DNA of 64,000 bases, from the NCBI RefSeq assembly GCF_044784365.2, contig NZ_CP173065.2. One strand, 5' to 3'. The notes beneath the pieces are model-generated. The model was not told where the DNA came from and ran no database searches. It saw nothing but the letters and a program-made list of their open reading frames with translations. Both the position numbers and the translations under genes were made by a program. How positions within the stretch are numbered: position 1 is the stretch's first letter; each line of letters begins with the position of its first letter. The DNA is from Cetobacterium_A somerae (lineage in GTDB: Bacteria; Fusobacteriota; Fusobacteriia; Fusobacteriales; Fusobacteriaceae). Below are positions 8,826 through 18,703 of the stretch, in pieces.

Positions 8826-11432
8826 TTATAATGATTTTGCTAAAATCTCCTTTACAGCAGAAAGTGCTTCCTTAACTTTTGCTCCATTCTTTCCTCCAGC
8901 TTGTGCAAAGTCAGGTCTTCCTCCACCATTTCCTTCAGCTATCTTAGCAGCCTCTCTTACTAAGTCTCCAGCTTTAACTTTTCCAATTAAATCTTTTGTA
9001 ACTCCAATAGCAAATATTGCTTTCTCGTTATCTGATCCTAATGCAATAACACAACTTCCTAATTTATCTTTTGCTTTATCTACAATCTCTCTTAACGAAT
9101 CTGCCTCTTTATCTTTAAAGTCTTTTACTAAAACCTTAACTCCATTTATTTCTTCAATCTCATCAAATAATGAGTTTGCTTCAAATGATGCTACTTTAGC
9201 TTTTAAAGTTTCAACTTCTTTTGATAACTCTCTTGTTTCTTCAACTACTTTTTCTGATCTTTCTTCAATTTTATGTAAATCAGTTTTTAAGTTTTTAGCA
9301 ACTCTTTTCATAGTTTTTTCCATCTCTAAAACTGCTAAGTATGCTTTATAGCTAGTTTGAGCTTCTATTCTTCTAACTCCAGCTGCAACTCCAGCTTCTG
9401 AAACAATTTTAAAGATTCCTATTTTTCCAATATTACTTATGTGAGTTCCTCCACAAAGCTCCATTGAGTAATCTCCGATTGAAACAACTCTTACTTCATC
9501 TCCATATTTATCTCCAAATAGAGCTGTTGCTCCTTTTGCTTTTGCATCATCCATAGACATTACTTCAGCATTTACAGATGTAGCCATAAATATTCTTTCA
9601 TTTACTGCTTTTTCAACTTTTTCAATTTCTTCTGCTGTTAAAGCTTCATAGTGATTAAAGTCAAATCTCAATCTTTCTGCTCCACATGATGATCCTGCTT
9701 GCTGTACATGTGTCCCTAATATATCTTTTAAAGCTTGATGTAATAAGTGAGTTGCTGTATGATTCTTTGCAATCTCTTCTCTTCTAACTGGATCTACAGT
9801 TAAATTTAATAATGTACCTTCTACTAATTCATCTAGTCCACTTTCAATTTCAACTATATGAGTGTAAATTTCTTTTTGTTTTTGAACATCTAGTACTTTT
9901 GCTACTAAATTTTCTCCTTCTATAATACCTTGGTCAGCCTCTTGTCCTCCAGATTCTGCATAGAATGGTGTCTGATCAAAAATAAGAGCATACTTTCCAT
10001 TTTCTAATTCTCTTGCACTTAAAAGAGTTGCAGGAGTCATTAAGTCACAGTATCCTGTAAACTCTGTTTTTCCATGTTTATCATAGAACTCCTCTATAAA
10101 GCTATCTTGTCCTTTTTCCATAACAACTGCTCTTGCTGATCTAGCCTTCTCTCTTTGCTCTTCCATTTTCTCTAAGAACTCATCTTTTGAAACTTCAATT
10201 CCATTTTCTTCACAAATCTCTTCTGTTAATTCATAAGGGAATCCATATGTATCATAAAGTTTAAATGTTACATCTCCTGATAATTTTGTTTCACCTTTTG
10301 ATTTTGCCATCTCTATTTCGTTCATAACTAATTGCATACCTTGATCTAAAGTATTTGAGAATTTCTCTTCCTCAATCTTTACAACCTTTTTAATATGCTC
10401 TATATTTTTTCTTAATTCTGGATATGCTTCTTCCATGATTTCTACAACTTTATCTACCATCTCATACATAAATAGCTCTTTTCTTCCAAGAAGTCTTCCA
10501 TGTCTTACTGCTCTTCTTAAGATTCTTCTTAGAATATATCCTCTTCCTTCATTAGATGGTATAACTCCATCATTAACTAAGAAAGTAACTGCTCTTGCAT
10601 GATCTGTTATTACTTTTAATGAGAAATCTTTTTCAGGTTCTGTTCCATACTTTGTATTTGTAAGTCTTCCAGCTTCTTCAACAATTGGAAATAATAAGTC
10701 TGTTTCAAAGTTATTTGATTTTCCTTGTACCATTGCTGCTACTCTTTCAAGTCCAGCTCCTGTATCAATATTTTTCTTTGGAAGTGGTTGTAATGATCCA
10801 TCTTCCATTCTATTCCACTCAGTGAAAACTAGATTCCAGATTTCAATAAATCTATTATCTGTTCCTTCATCTCCTAATTTAGAGTTTTCATCTCCCCCAT
10901 AAGCTGGTCCTAAATCTACGTGAATTTCTGAACATGGTCCACATGAACCTGTTGGTCCTGCTGCCCACCAGTTTTCAGACTCTCCCATTCTTACGATTCT
11001 TTCTTTTGGGAAATTACATTTTTCAACCCAAATTTTTTCTGCTTCATCATCTGTAGTAAATACTGAAACCCATAATTTATCCTTATCTAATTTTAAAACT
11101 TCTGTTATAAATTCCCATGACCAAATTATTGCTTCTTCTCTAAAATAATCTCCAAAAGAGAAGTTTCCTAACATTTCAAAAAAAGTGTGGTGTCTAGCTG
11201 TTCTTCCAACATTTTCTAAGTCATTAGTTCTTATACATTTTTGGTAAGTTGTTACTCTTGGTGTTGGAGCCTCTTTTTGTCCTAAAAAGTATGGCTTAAA
11301 CGGAACCATTCCAGCAACTGTTAATAAAAGAGTTGGATCATCTGGAATAAGTGACGCACTTTCAAAGTGCTTATGATTTTTCTTTTCGAAAAATTCTATA
11401 AATTTGCTTCTAATTTCGTTACCTGTTAACAT
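8826..11432 (-). CDS. alaS: Alanyl-tRNA synthetase
   Basis: Charges tRNA-Ala and edits mischarged Ser/Gly. The 868 residues contain the class II catalytic core, then an editing domain with HTATH near residue 560 and C-G-G-T-H near residue 660 (zinc/editing residues), then a coiled-coil stretch (about 695-745) and a C-Ala domain ending in a G-G-G-R-P-D-F-A-Q-A-G-G motif. Full length for the family. The ATG follows GGAGG. No T-box or other leader is visible in the 35-base gap after lptB. Confidence 0.97.
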   Translation of the reverse strand: MLTGNEIRSKFIEFFEKKNHKHFESASLIPDDPTLLLTVAGMVPFKPYFLGQKEAPTPRVTTYQKCIRTNDLENVGRTARHHTFFEMLGNFSFGDYFREEAIIWSWEFITEVLKLDKDKLWVSVFTTDDEAEKIWVEKCNFPKERIVRMGESENWWAAGPTGSCGPCSEIHVDLGPAYGGDENSKLGDEGTDNRFIEIWNLVFTEWNRMEDGSLQPLPKKNIDTGAGLERVAAMVQGKSNNFETDLLFPIVEEAGRLTNTKYGTEPEKDFSLKVITDHARAVTFLVNDGVIPSNEGRGYILRRILRRAVRHGRLLGRKELFMYEMVDKVVEIMEEAYPELRKNIEHIKKVVKIEEEKFSNTLDQGMQLVMNEIEMAKSKGETKLSGDVTFKLYDTYGFPYELTEEICEENGIEVSKDEFLEKMEEQREKARSARAVVMEKGQDSFIEEFYDKHGKTEFTGYCDLMTPATLLSARELENGKYALIFDQTPFYAESGGQEADQGIIEGENLVAKVLDVQKQKEIYTHIVEIESGLDELVEGTLLNLTVDPVRREEIAKNHTATHLLHQALKDILGTHVQQAGSSCGAERLRFDFNHYEALTAEEIEKVEKAVNERIFMATSVNAEVMSMDDAKAKGATALFGDKYGDEVRVVSIGDYSMELCGGTHISNIGKIGIFKIVSEAGVAAGVRRIEAQTSYKAYLAVLEMEKTMKRVAKNLKTDLHKIEERSEKVVEETRELSKEVETLKAKVASFEANSLFDEIEEINGVKVLVKDFKDKEADSLREIVDKAKDKLGSCVIALGSDNEKAIFAIGVTKDLIGKVKAGDLVREAAKIAEGNGGGRPDFAQAGGKNGAKVKEALSAVKEILAKSL

Positions 11433-11467
11433 CTTCTTGTTTCCTCCACTATATTTTTAAAATTTAT

Positions 11468-12193
11468 TTAATCTAATTTAAAGTTTTCTCCTAAATATAC
11501 TTTCTTCGCCATTGGATTAGAAGCTATTTCTTCAGGAGTTCCACTTATCAATACTTTTCCGTTAGCCATTATATATGCTTTCTCAGTTATAGACAACGTT
11601 TCTCTTACTGAGTGGTCTGTTATTAGTATTCCTAATCCTCTTTGTTTTAAGTATTTAATAATTTGTTGTATATCCTCTACAGCTATAGGATCAACTCCAG
11701 CAAATGGTTCATCTAGCAATATAAAATCTGGATCATTAGCTATTGTTCTTGCTATTTCAACTCTTCTTCTCTCTCCACCTGAAAGAGAATATCCCATCGA
11801 TTTCGCTACATGTGTTAACTTAAACTCTTCTAACAACTCTTGCATTTTTTTTATCTGCTCATTTTTGGGTAATCCTTTCATCTCCAATATAGCTAATATA
11901 TTATCTTCAACAGAAAGATTTCTAAAAATTGATGGTTCTTGTGCAAGATATCCAATTCCCATATCTGCTCTTTTATACATTGGATATTCTGTTATATCTA
12001 CTTCATTAATAAAAACTTGACCCTTTTCAGGTTTAACTATTCCAGTTATCATGTAAAATGTTGTAGTTTTTCCCGCTCCGTTAGGTCCTAAAAGACCAAC
12101 AATTTCGCCTTTCTTTACTTCCAAACTCACATCTTTAACTACTTGTCTTTTTTTATAACTTTTACATAATCCTTGAGCAACTATACTTCTCAT
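11468..12193 (-). CDS. lptB: Lipopolysaccharide export ABC transporter ATPase LptB
   Basis: A 241-residue ABC ATPase with Walker A G-P-N-G-A-G-K-T-T (about 36-44), Q-loop, signature L-S-G-G-E-R-R-R, Walker B F-I-L-L-D-E-P-F-A-G-V-D and the H-loop histidine in I-T-D-H-S-V-R. The G-E-R-R-R-V-E-I-A-R form and the position directly after an LptC/LptA-like gene identify LptB rather than a generic importer ATPase. It powers extraction of lipopolysaccharide by LptFG, which is encoded about 8 kb away. Confidence 0.93.
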   Translation of the reverse strand: MRSIVAQGLCKSYKKRQVVKDVSLEVKKGEIVGLLGPNGAGKTTTFYMITGIVKPEKGQVFINEVDITEYPMYKRADMGIGYLAQEPSIFRNLSVEDNILAILEMKGLPKNEQIKKMQELLEEFKLTHVAKSMGYSLSGGERRRVEIARTIANDPDFILLDEPFAGVDPIAVEDIQQIIKYLKQRGLGILITDHSVRETLSITEKAYIMANGKVLISGTPEEIASNPMAKKVYLGENFKLD

Positions 12194-12202
12194 AGATTCT
12201 CC

Positions 12203-14959
12203 TTATTTTTTTAAGATTTTATTATATCCTGAATTTATTTGATTTGCATTTGTTACACTTTTCTTCTCATTTACTTTATAATCTACAAATACATTTCCTC
12301 TAGCTTTTACTTTATTAGTTTTTGTATTATAATCTGCTTCATCAGATGTTATTACAGATTCACCATCATCAACAACAACATTTCCTCTTAACTCAATTAT
12401 ATTATCTTTATTTTTTATTTTAGCTTTTGTTGATGTTGCATTTAAAGTTTTATCTTTATCTTTTCTAACAATAACTACTTTTCCCACTAAATCAACAATC
12501 TCTGTGTTTAGATTTCCTGTCATCATATTTGATGTAACTGTTGTTATTGTCCCATCTTTATCTTTTAATACTGCTTTGGTATTATCTTTTCCAAAAACTA
12601 ATTTCTTTTCTGGTTGTATCTCTAAATAGTCTGAATAAAGCGTTGTTCCCTCTTTTTCAATCACTGCATTTTTTCTAATCTCAACTCTTTGAATTTGATT
12701 TTTACCTTGAGCATCTTTTTTAAAGTATGCTCTTACAAAATCTCCTTTAAAGTTTACAGGCACCCCATCTTGATAAATTCTTCCAGAAACATTTCCTATA
12801 AAATCTAAATTCATATTATCTAAAGTTCCATCTACACGATCTCCTTTAAACTCTTCATTCAATTTTGATTTTATTAATACATTATTACCTGTTAAGTGGC
12901 TTGTTTTTTTATCTAAAGTTCCACTACTACCAAATATATCATAATCATCATATTTTATTTCAAAAGCTTTTGGAGATTTTGCTATTTCTGTATTTTTATT
13001 GTACTCTAATTGATCTCCTTTTAAAGTCGTTTTTTCGTCTTTAATTTCTGCATTCTTTTCTAAAACAAAATTCCCTTGAGAAGTAAAGTACTTTATTATA
13101 TCACTTTTTAATGTATTCTTCACATCTTTTCCATTAAATTTTTCACCAGTGAATACTTTTTTATCAGTTTCGTACACTCCGTTATACATTTTTCCAGAAC
13201 TTTTTTTAACAGTGTCTTCAAATATAATCTCACCTGGTATGTATATTTTTTGATCTTTTATCTGATAATCTGCTGAATTAGCATTAGCTATTATATCTCC
13301 ACTTTTTAAAACTAGCTTGTCTTTTACTTTTACAAACTCGTTTTCTTTAAATTCACCACTTGTTGTTATTATTTTAGTCTCACCTTTTTTATCAAAAGCT
13401 ACTAAATCTTTCTCAACTAAACCTACTCCTGTTTTCTGATTGAAATCTAAGTTTACACCTTCAACAATATTATCTGTACTTACATACTTAAATTGACCAA
13501 AAGATTTGAATACCTCAGTTGTTAAATTATATTCTCCTTTTAATCCTTCAAAAGTATCCTTTTCCTTTTTTCTTTTTAAAATATATTTATCTGGTAAATA
13601 CACAAACCCTTTTTTTCCTAAATAATCTATTTTTTGACTTTCAAAAATATAGTTATTATCTTCAAAGTAGGCATCTCCATCAACTAAATAACTATCCTCT
13701 TGTCTATCAAAATCAACTCTATTTCCTGAAGCATATTGATTTTCTACATTGTTTTTTATGCTTCCTTTTAATACATAGCCTTTACCCGTAATTTTATTGT
13801 AAAAGAAATTCTCTCCTTTACTATTATATTTTTCACTAAAATATGTATATCCATCTTTTAAATATAACTCACCAGTTTCTGTTAAATAGATTAGATTTTT
13901 TGTTAAAATTTTATTCTCTGGACTTGTATATTCTACATTTTTATCACTAATCAACTCTAATTCTTTTGTATCTGTTGCATATATTGCCATATCTGTTATA
14001 AGCTTTCCACCATTTTTATCACTACCTTGAACATTACCTTTTAAAACAAATTTTCTAGTTACTTTATTATATACTCCATCATCACCTTTAAAAGAGTATG
14101 TTCCATTAGTTCCTGATATTTTTCCATTAAAATTAATACTATCTCCACCATCTGAAGTAATACTTTCCATATCTATTTTATAACCATCAGCTAATACATA
14201 AACATTTTTGCTTATTTTAAAAGATTCTGTTTTGTCATTTAATATTAAATCATCTCCGTATAATTTAATACCATTATAATCTAACATAAACGAGTTCGAA
14301 GTAGTTAAAACATTTGTTTTAGTGTCATATTTTAAACCTTTAAAATTCCCACTTAATATTCCTGATCCACTTCCAAAATTTGACCCTGACAAAAATGAAT
14401 TTCCCTCTATATTTATGACCTTATCTTTGTCATTATATTTTGCATTTTCAGCTGATAGTGTCATATTTTTAGTTTTAAATTTTACATCTCCTGATAAAAC
14501 TACATTTTCCATCTTAGTATCACTTTTAAAATTTTTCCCTGATACCTCAATCCCCTCAGCTTTATTAATTGCTGTAACACCTATTGTAGATTCTACCTCT
14601 CCGTTTTCTTTATTATACTTAGCTTCTTGGGTTTCAAACTCCCACCCATTTAAACTTTTCCCCAAAATGTTAGATTTTAACAATAAATTTTTCCCTGCAT
14701 CTAAAAAAGCATTGTCTCCAGTTAAAACCATTCCATCAATTATAGCTTTTGCTTTTTCAAAAGTTGTTTCATTAGTTTTTAAAAAATCTTTTTGTTTATC
14801 AGCTTCGATATGATACCCATCAGTATCATAAATAGCTCCAGTAGTTTCCACTACCTCTTCTTTTTTTTCTATTTTCTTTTCATTACCGAAATAATTGAAA
14901 TATCCTAAAACCAATACTGCCACTATAATAACTCTATAGGCTATTTTCTTTTTATTCAT
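12203..14959 (-). CDS. Long LptC/LptA (OstA)-like lipopolysaccharide transport protein
   Basis: A 918-residue protein with one N-terminal membrane anchor (about residues 7-25), as in LptC. The rest is a long series of beta-rich repeats of the OstA/LptA type, with recurrent G-x-x-x-x-Y-x-x-x-x-x-x-x-x-x-G and G-N-V-x-V/I units up to the C-terminus. LptC and LptA are normally separate proteins of under 200 residues, so this looks like a fused or expanded bridge spanning the periplasm. It lies 9 bases before lptB and 9 after mutS. The family call comes from repeat texture and context; where the LptC-like part ends cannot be fixed by eye. Confidence 0.75.
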   Translation of the reverse strand: MNKKKIAYRVIIVAVLVLGYFNYFGNEKKIEKKEEVVETTGAIYDTDGYHIEADKQKDFLKTNETTFEKAKAIIDGMVLTGDNAFLDAGKNLLLKSNILGKSLNGWEFETQEAKYNKENGEVESTIGVTAINKAEGIEVSGKNFKSDTKMENVVLSGDVKFKTKNMTLSAENAKYNDKDKVINIEGNSFLSGSNFGSGSGILSGNFKGLKYDTKTNVLTTSNSFMLDYNGIKLYGDDLILNDKTESFKISKNVYVLADGYKIDMESITSDGGDSINFNGKISGTNGTYSFKGDDGVYNKVTRKFVLKGNVQGSDKNGGKLITDMAIYATDTKELELISDKNVEYTSPENKILTKNLIYLTETGELYLKDGYTYFSEKYNSKGENFFYNKITGKGYVLKGSIKNNVENQYASGNRVDFDRQEDSYLVDGDAYFEDNNYIFESQKIDYLGKKGFVYLPDKYILKRKKEKDTFEGLKGEYNLTTEVFKSFGQFKYVSTDNIVEGVNLDFNQKTGVGLVEKDLVAFDKKGETKIITTSGEFKENEFVKVKDKLVLKSGDIIANANSADYQIKDQKIYIPGEIIFEDTVKKSSGKMYNGVYETDKKVFTGEKFNGKDVKNTLKSDIIKYFTSQGNFVLEKNAEIKDEKTTLKGDQLEYNKNTEIAKSPKAFEIKYDDYDIFGSSGTLDKKTSHLTGNNVLIKSKLNEEFKGDRVDGTLDNMNLDFIGNVSGRIYQDGVPVNFKGDFVRAYFKKDAQGKNQIQRVEIRKNAVIEKEGTTLYSDYLEIQPEKKLVFGKDNTKAVLKDKDGTITTVTSNMMTGNLNTEIVDLVGKVVIVRKDKDKTLNATSTKAKIKNKDNIIELRGNVVVDDGESVITSDEADYNTKTNKVKARGNVFVDYKVNEKKSVTNANQINSGYNKILKK

Positions 14960-14968
14960 ACCGCCCTC

Positions 14969-17593
14969 CTAGTTTAAAATACGTTTCAATTCATTTAACT
15001 TTAAAAAGGCATCAAGTGGTGTCATTTTATCCAGTTCAGCCTCTCTTAAAAGACGTAATACTATTTTTTCCTCATTTTCTAGCTGTATAATATTTTCTTC
15101 TTCTTTTTTTATAGGTTCCTCTTTTATTTCAGGTTCAAATTCTCCAAATAATATTAATTGTTCTTTTTTTACTTTTCTTTCTATTATCATTTTTCTAGTT
15201 TCTAAAACTCTTAGCATCTCTTTTGCTCTATCTAGAATTTCTCTTGGTAACCCTGCTAATCTTGCAACTTCTATTCCATAAGATTTATCGGCTCCACCTT
15301 TTACAATCTCTCTTAAAAATAGAATCTCTTTTTCATCCTCTTTAACTTCGATTCTGAAGTTTGCAGATTTATTTAACTTTGATTCTAGTTGAGTTAATTC
15401 ATGGTAGTGTGTTGCAAAAATTGTTTTAGCTTGAATATTATCATGAATATACTCTGTTATTGCTGTTGCAATTGAGATTCCATCAAATGTCGATGTTCCT
15501 CTTCCTATTTCATCTAATATAATAAAGGAATTTTTAGTAGAACTATTTACTATATTAGCAACTTCACTCATCTCTAACATAAATGTTGATTGTCCTGTAA
15601 CTAAATCGTCACTGGCTCCTATTCTTGTAAAAATTTTATCTACAATTCCTATTTTAGCATATTCTGCAGGAACATAACAACCCATATGTGCCATAATTAA
15701 AATTAATGCTACTTGCTTCATATATGTAGATTTTCCTGACATATTTGGTCCTGTTAAAATTATTAAGTTTTTATCATTATTTAAAACGATACTATTTTTA
15801 ACAAAATTTTCTCTTCCTACTAATTGCTCTACAATAGGATGTCTTCCTCCTATTATTTCTATATCTCCCTCTGTTGTTATCTCGGGCTTTATGTAACTAT
15901 TTTTTGTTGCTATATGTGCAAAATTTGTTACAACATCTAAATACGACAATTTATACGCTAATTCATGAAGTATAGTTCTAAAGTTTTTTATTTTCTCAGA
16001 AATCTCTTTAAAAAGATGATATTCTAGATTCTCTATTTTATCTTTAGCATTTAGAACTTTTTCTTCATAAATTTTTAAATCTTCAACAATATATCTCTCT
16101 GCATTAGCTAGAGTTTGCTTTCTTATATAATCAGCAGGAACTAAGTGGATATTAGCTTTAGTTACTTCTATAAAATATCCAAACACTTTATTATATTTTA
16201 TTTTTAAACCTTTTATTCCTGTTCTTTCTCTTTCTCTATTTTCTATTTCTAAAATTGTATCTTTTCCATTATTTGATATATTATGTAGTTCATCTAACTC
16301 AGCGTTGTAGCCATCTTTTATCATTCCACCTTCTCTAATAGAAAATGGAACTTCCTCTTTTATACTACTTTCTATTAAGTTATAAATTTCAACTAATTCA
16401 TCTAAAGCTATCTCAAAAATAGGATTGCCCTTTAAAATTTTATATATCTCTAAGCTATTTAATATTGATTTTTTTAAAGCTACTAAATCTCTAGCATTTT
16501 CATTTCCTAAAACTAATTTTCCAATTATTCTTTCTATATCATATATATCTTTTAATTTTTCTCTTACTTCTTCTCTTAAAAGAACTCCTTTATAAAAAAA
16601 TTCGATGTCTTTCTGTCTTTCAAGAATTATCTCTTTTGAAGTTGAAGGATTTTTTAAAAAATGCTTTAATAATCTACTACCCATAGAACTTCTACAACTG
16701 TCTAAAATCCATTGTAAAGTCCCTAGAACACCATTTTCTCTATTTGATGCTACAACATCTAAATTTCTTTGTGTCGTAAGATTCAATTCCATTATGTTTT
16801 CGCTTCCTGTATAAATTATCTTATCTACAGGAATTTCATTTCCTTTTTGCAGCTCTAATACATATTCTAAAACCATTGCAGCAGCCTCAATAGCTCCAAC
16901 CTTATTATTCAAACCAAAACTATCTAAAGAGATAACTTTAAAATATTTTTTTAAAAACTCTTCACTTTTTTTTACTTTTAAATATGAACTAATATTTATT
17001 TTATTTAATTGAGCAAATTGTTTTAATTCCTTTTCTAAATCTGTATATGAATTTTCATCTATTAAAACTTCTCTGGGAGATATTTTATTTATCTCTCCTA
17101 GTATTTTATACACATAATCTTCTGTTTTCTTTTTCTCACTAGCTACAAATTCTCCAGTTGTTATATCTATATATGTTAGTCCTATCGTTTCTTTTTTTAC
17201 AACAATTCCCATCAAATAATTATTACTTTTTTCATCTAAATATTCAGTATCTATTATTGTTCCAGGAGTTATTACTCTTACAACTTCTCTTTTTACAATA
17301 CCTTTAGTTGCTTTTGGATCTTCTACTTGTTCACATATTGCTACTTTGTATCCTTTAGCTACAAGTTTACCTATATATCCAGCTGAAGAGTGATAGGGTA
17401 TTCCAGCCAATGGAACTTCTATTCCTTTTTCTTTATTTCTACTTGTTAATGTTAATCCAAGTTCTCTAGAAGCTATAACTGCATCTTCAAAAAACATCTC
17501 ATAAAAATCTCCTAACCTAAAAAATAGGATATTATCTTGATTTTCTTTTTTTATCTCTTTATATTGACTCATTAATGGTGTATCTACTGACAA
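14969..17593 (-). CDS. mutS: DNA mismatch repair protein MutS
   Basis: Mismatch recognition ATPase. The 874 residues contain the N-terminal mismatch-binding F-x-E motif (F-Y-E-M in G-D-F-Y-E-M-F), connector, lever and clamp domains, and an ABC-type ATPase with Walker A G-P-N-M-S-G-K-S-T near residue 612 and D-E-I-G-R-G-T-S-T-F-D-G. The start is a TTG: the following D-T-P-L-M-S-Q-Y matches the conserved T-P-x-M-x-Q-Y opening of MutS, and the downstream ATG would remove it. A weak GGGACG precedes it. Confidence 0.96.
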   Translation of the reverse strand: MSVDTPLMSQYKEIKKENQDNILFFRLGDFYEMFFEDAVIASRELGLTLTSRNKEKGIEVPLAGIPYHSSAGYIGKLVAKGYKVAICEQVEDPKATKGIVKREVVRVITPGTIIDTEYLDEKSNNYLMGIVVKKETIGLTYIDITTGEFVASEKKKTEDYVYKILGEINKISPREVLIDENSYTDLEKELKQFAQLNKINISSYLKVKKSEEFLKKYFKVISLDSFGLNNKVGAIEAAAMVLEYVLELQKGNEIPVDKIIYTGSENIMELNLTTQRNLDVVASNRENGVLGTLQWILDSCRSSMGSRLLKHFLKNPSTSKEIILERQKDIEFFYKGVLLREEVREKLKDIYDIERIIGKLVLGNENARDLVALKKSILNSLEIYKILKGNPIFEIALDELVEIYNLIESSIKEEVPFSIREGGMIKDGYNAELDELHNISNNGKDTILEIENRERERTGIKGLKIKYNKVFGYFIEVTKANIHLVPADYIRKQTLANAERYIVEDLKIYEEKVLNAKDKIENLEYHLFKEISEKIKNFRTILHELAYKLSYLDVVTNFAHIATKNSYIKPEITTEGDIEIIGGRHPIVEQLVGRENFVKNSIVLNNDKNLIILTGPNMSGKSTYMKQVALILIMAHMGCYVPAEYAKIGIVDKIFTRIGASDDLVTGQSTFMLEMSEVANIVNSSTKNSFIILDEIGRGTSTFDGISIATAITEYIHDNIQAKTIFATHYHELTQLESKLNKSANFRIEVKEDEKEILFLREIVKGGADKSYGIEVARLAGLPREILDRAKEMLRVLETRKMIIERKVKKEQLILFGEFEPEIKEEPIKKEEENIIQLENEEKIVLRLLREAELDKMTPLDAFLKLNELKRILN

Positions 17594-17607
17594 AAAATCA
17601 CGTCCCT

Positions 17608-18546
17608 TTATTTTAAATTTTCCTTAGCTCTTTCTAATAGTGCTATTAATTCGTCATAGCTTTCTATTTGATTTATCGCTCCCTTTAATGCTGCTCCATT
17701 TCTTATTCCTTTTAAATACCAACAAAGGTGTTTTCTAAGCTCAAATAAAAACTTTTTATTTGGATTATCTAATTTCCCTTGAAGCGCATGTCTGATTGCC
17801 ATATCTAATCTCATCTCTGGAGTAACTTCCGTTATAACATCTCCTGTTTCAAACTTTTCTCTAATCTGCTGTATTAACCATGGATTTCCACATATTCCTC
17901 TAGCTAACATTATTCCATCAACTCCTGAATGCTTAACTCTTTCATAAGCATCTTCTGCTGTGAATATATCTCCATTTCCAATGACCTCTATATTAACACT
18001 TTCTTTCACTTCTTTTATAAGGTCCCAGTTTGCAGTTCCACTGTACATCTGCTCTCTTGTTCTCCCGTGAATTGTAATATGTTTACATCCAGCTTCTTCA
18101 GCTATTTTACCTACTAGTTTATGTTGCTTTAATCCTTTATAACCTACTCTAGTTTTTAAAGATAAATCTACATCTTCAGGTATAGCTTCTCTTATTTCAC
18201 ATAAAATTCTTTTTATTTGATCAGGATCCTCTAATAAGGCTGCACCATATCCATTTTTTATAATCTTATTTACTGGACACCCTGCATTTACATCTATATG
18301 CTTTACACCTAACTTTTCTGTTATATACTTTGCACTATAAACCATCTTTTCTACATCTTTACCAAAGATTTGAACAGCTTCACCATCTCTTATTCTTAAA
18401 ATCTGATTTAAAGTCTTTTCATTTTCCATCTCTAACGCATTTATACTAACCATCTCTGTAAACATCAAATCTGGTTTATAATCATCTAAAATTCCTCTAA
18501 ATGTATAATCTGTAACTCCTGCTAAAGGAGCAATATATATCTTCAT
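17608..18546 (-). CDS. dusB: tRNA-dihydrouridine synthase (Dus family)
   Basis: FMN flavoenzyme reducing uridines in tRNA. The 312 residues open with the beta strand A-P-L-A-G-V-T-D and contain the active-site cysteine in N-A-G-C-P-V-N-K-I, a K-T-R-V-G-Y motif, and the phosphate-binding G-N-G-D-I and A-R-G-I-C-G-N-P-W loops. The DusB subtype is the usual one in low-GC bacteria but is not proven here. It has its own promoter after the tsaD terminator and lies 14 bases before mutS, so mutS may be read from that promoter. Confidence 0.88.
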   Translation of the reverse strand: MKIYIAPLAGVTDYTFRGILDDYKPDLMFTEMVSINALEMENEKTLNQILRIRDGEAVQIFGKDVEKMVYSAKYITEKLGVKHIDVNAGCPVNKIIKNGYGAALLEDPDQIKRILCEIREAIPEDVDLSLKTRVGYKGLKQHKLVGKIAEEAGCKHITIHGRTREQMYSGTANWDLIKEVKESVNIEVIGNGDIFTAEDAYERVKHSGVDGIMLARGICGNPWLIQQIREKFETGDVITEVTPEMRLDMAIRHALQGKLDNPNKKFLFELRKHLCWYLKGIRNGAALKGAINQIESYDELIALLERAKENLK

Positions 18547-18579
18547 TTTACCTCCAAAATTACACTTTACTATCTAAAA

Positions 18580-18608
18580 ATTTTACCATATTTTCAAGAG
18601 TTTTTCAA
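18580..18608 (-). promoter_or_regulatory. Sigma70-type promoter for dusB (and probably mutS onward)
   Basis: TTGAAA (18603-18608), a 17-base spacer, then TAAAAT (18580-18585). It lies in the 157-base gap between tsaD and dusB, downstream of the tsaD terminator. Confidence 0.65.
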
Positions 18609-18670
18609 TGTCAAATACCTCGTAGACGGACTCATTGTAACTCTATTTTATTACACTAAAATTATACCAT

Positions 18671-18703
18671 AAAATTTAAAATACCCCAAAATTTGGGGTA
18701 TTT
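18671..18703 (-). terminator. Intrinsic terminator after tsaD
   Basis: Inverted repeat AAATACCCC / GGGGTATTT with a short A/T loop, abutting the tsaD stop codon and followed on the minus strand by a T-rich TTTTAAATTTT stretch. Confidence 0.75.

Noticed and set aside
14322..14813. A 163-codon plus-strand frame opposite the long LptC/LptA-like gene
   Set aside because: Open only because of the A/T-rich composition; no ribosome binding site, promoter or recognisable motif.
18580..18640. Alternative -35 TTGACA for dusB
   Set aside because: It lies 23 bases from TAAAAT, too far; TTGAAA at 17 bases was used instead.
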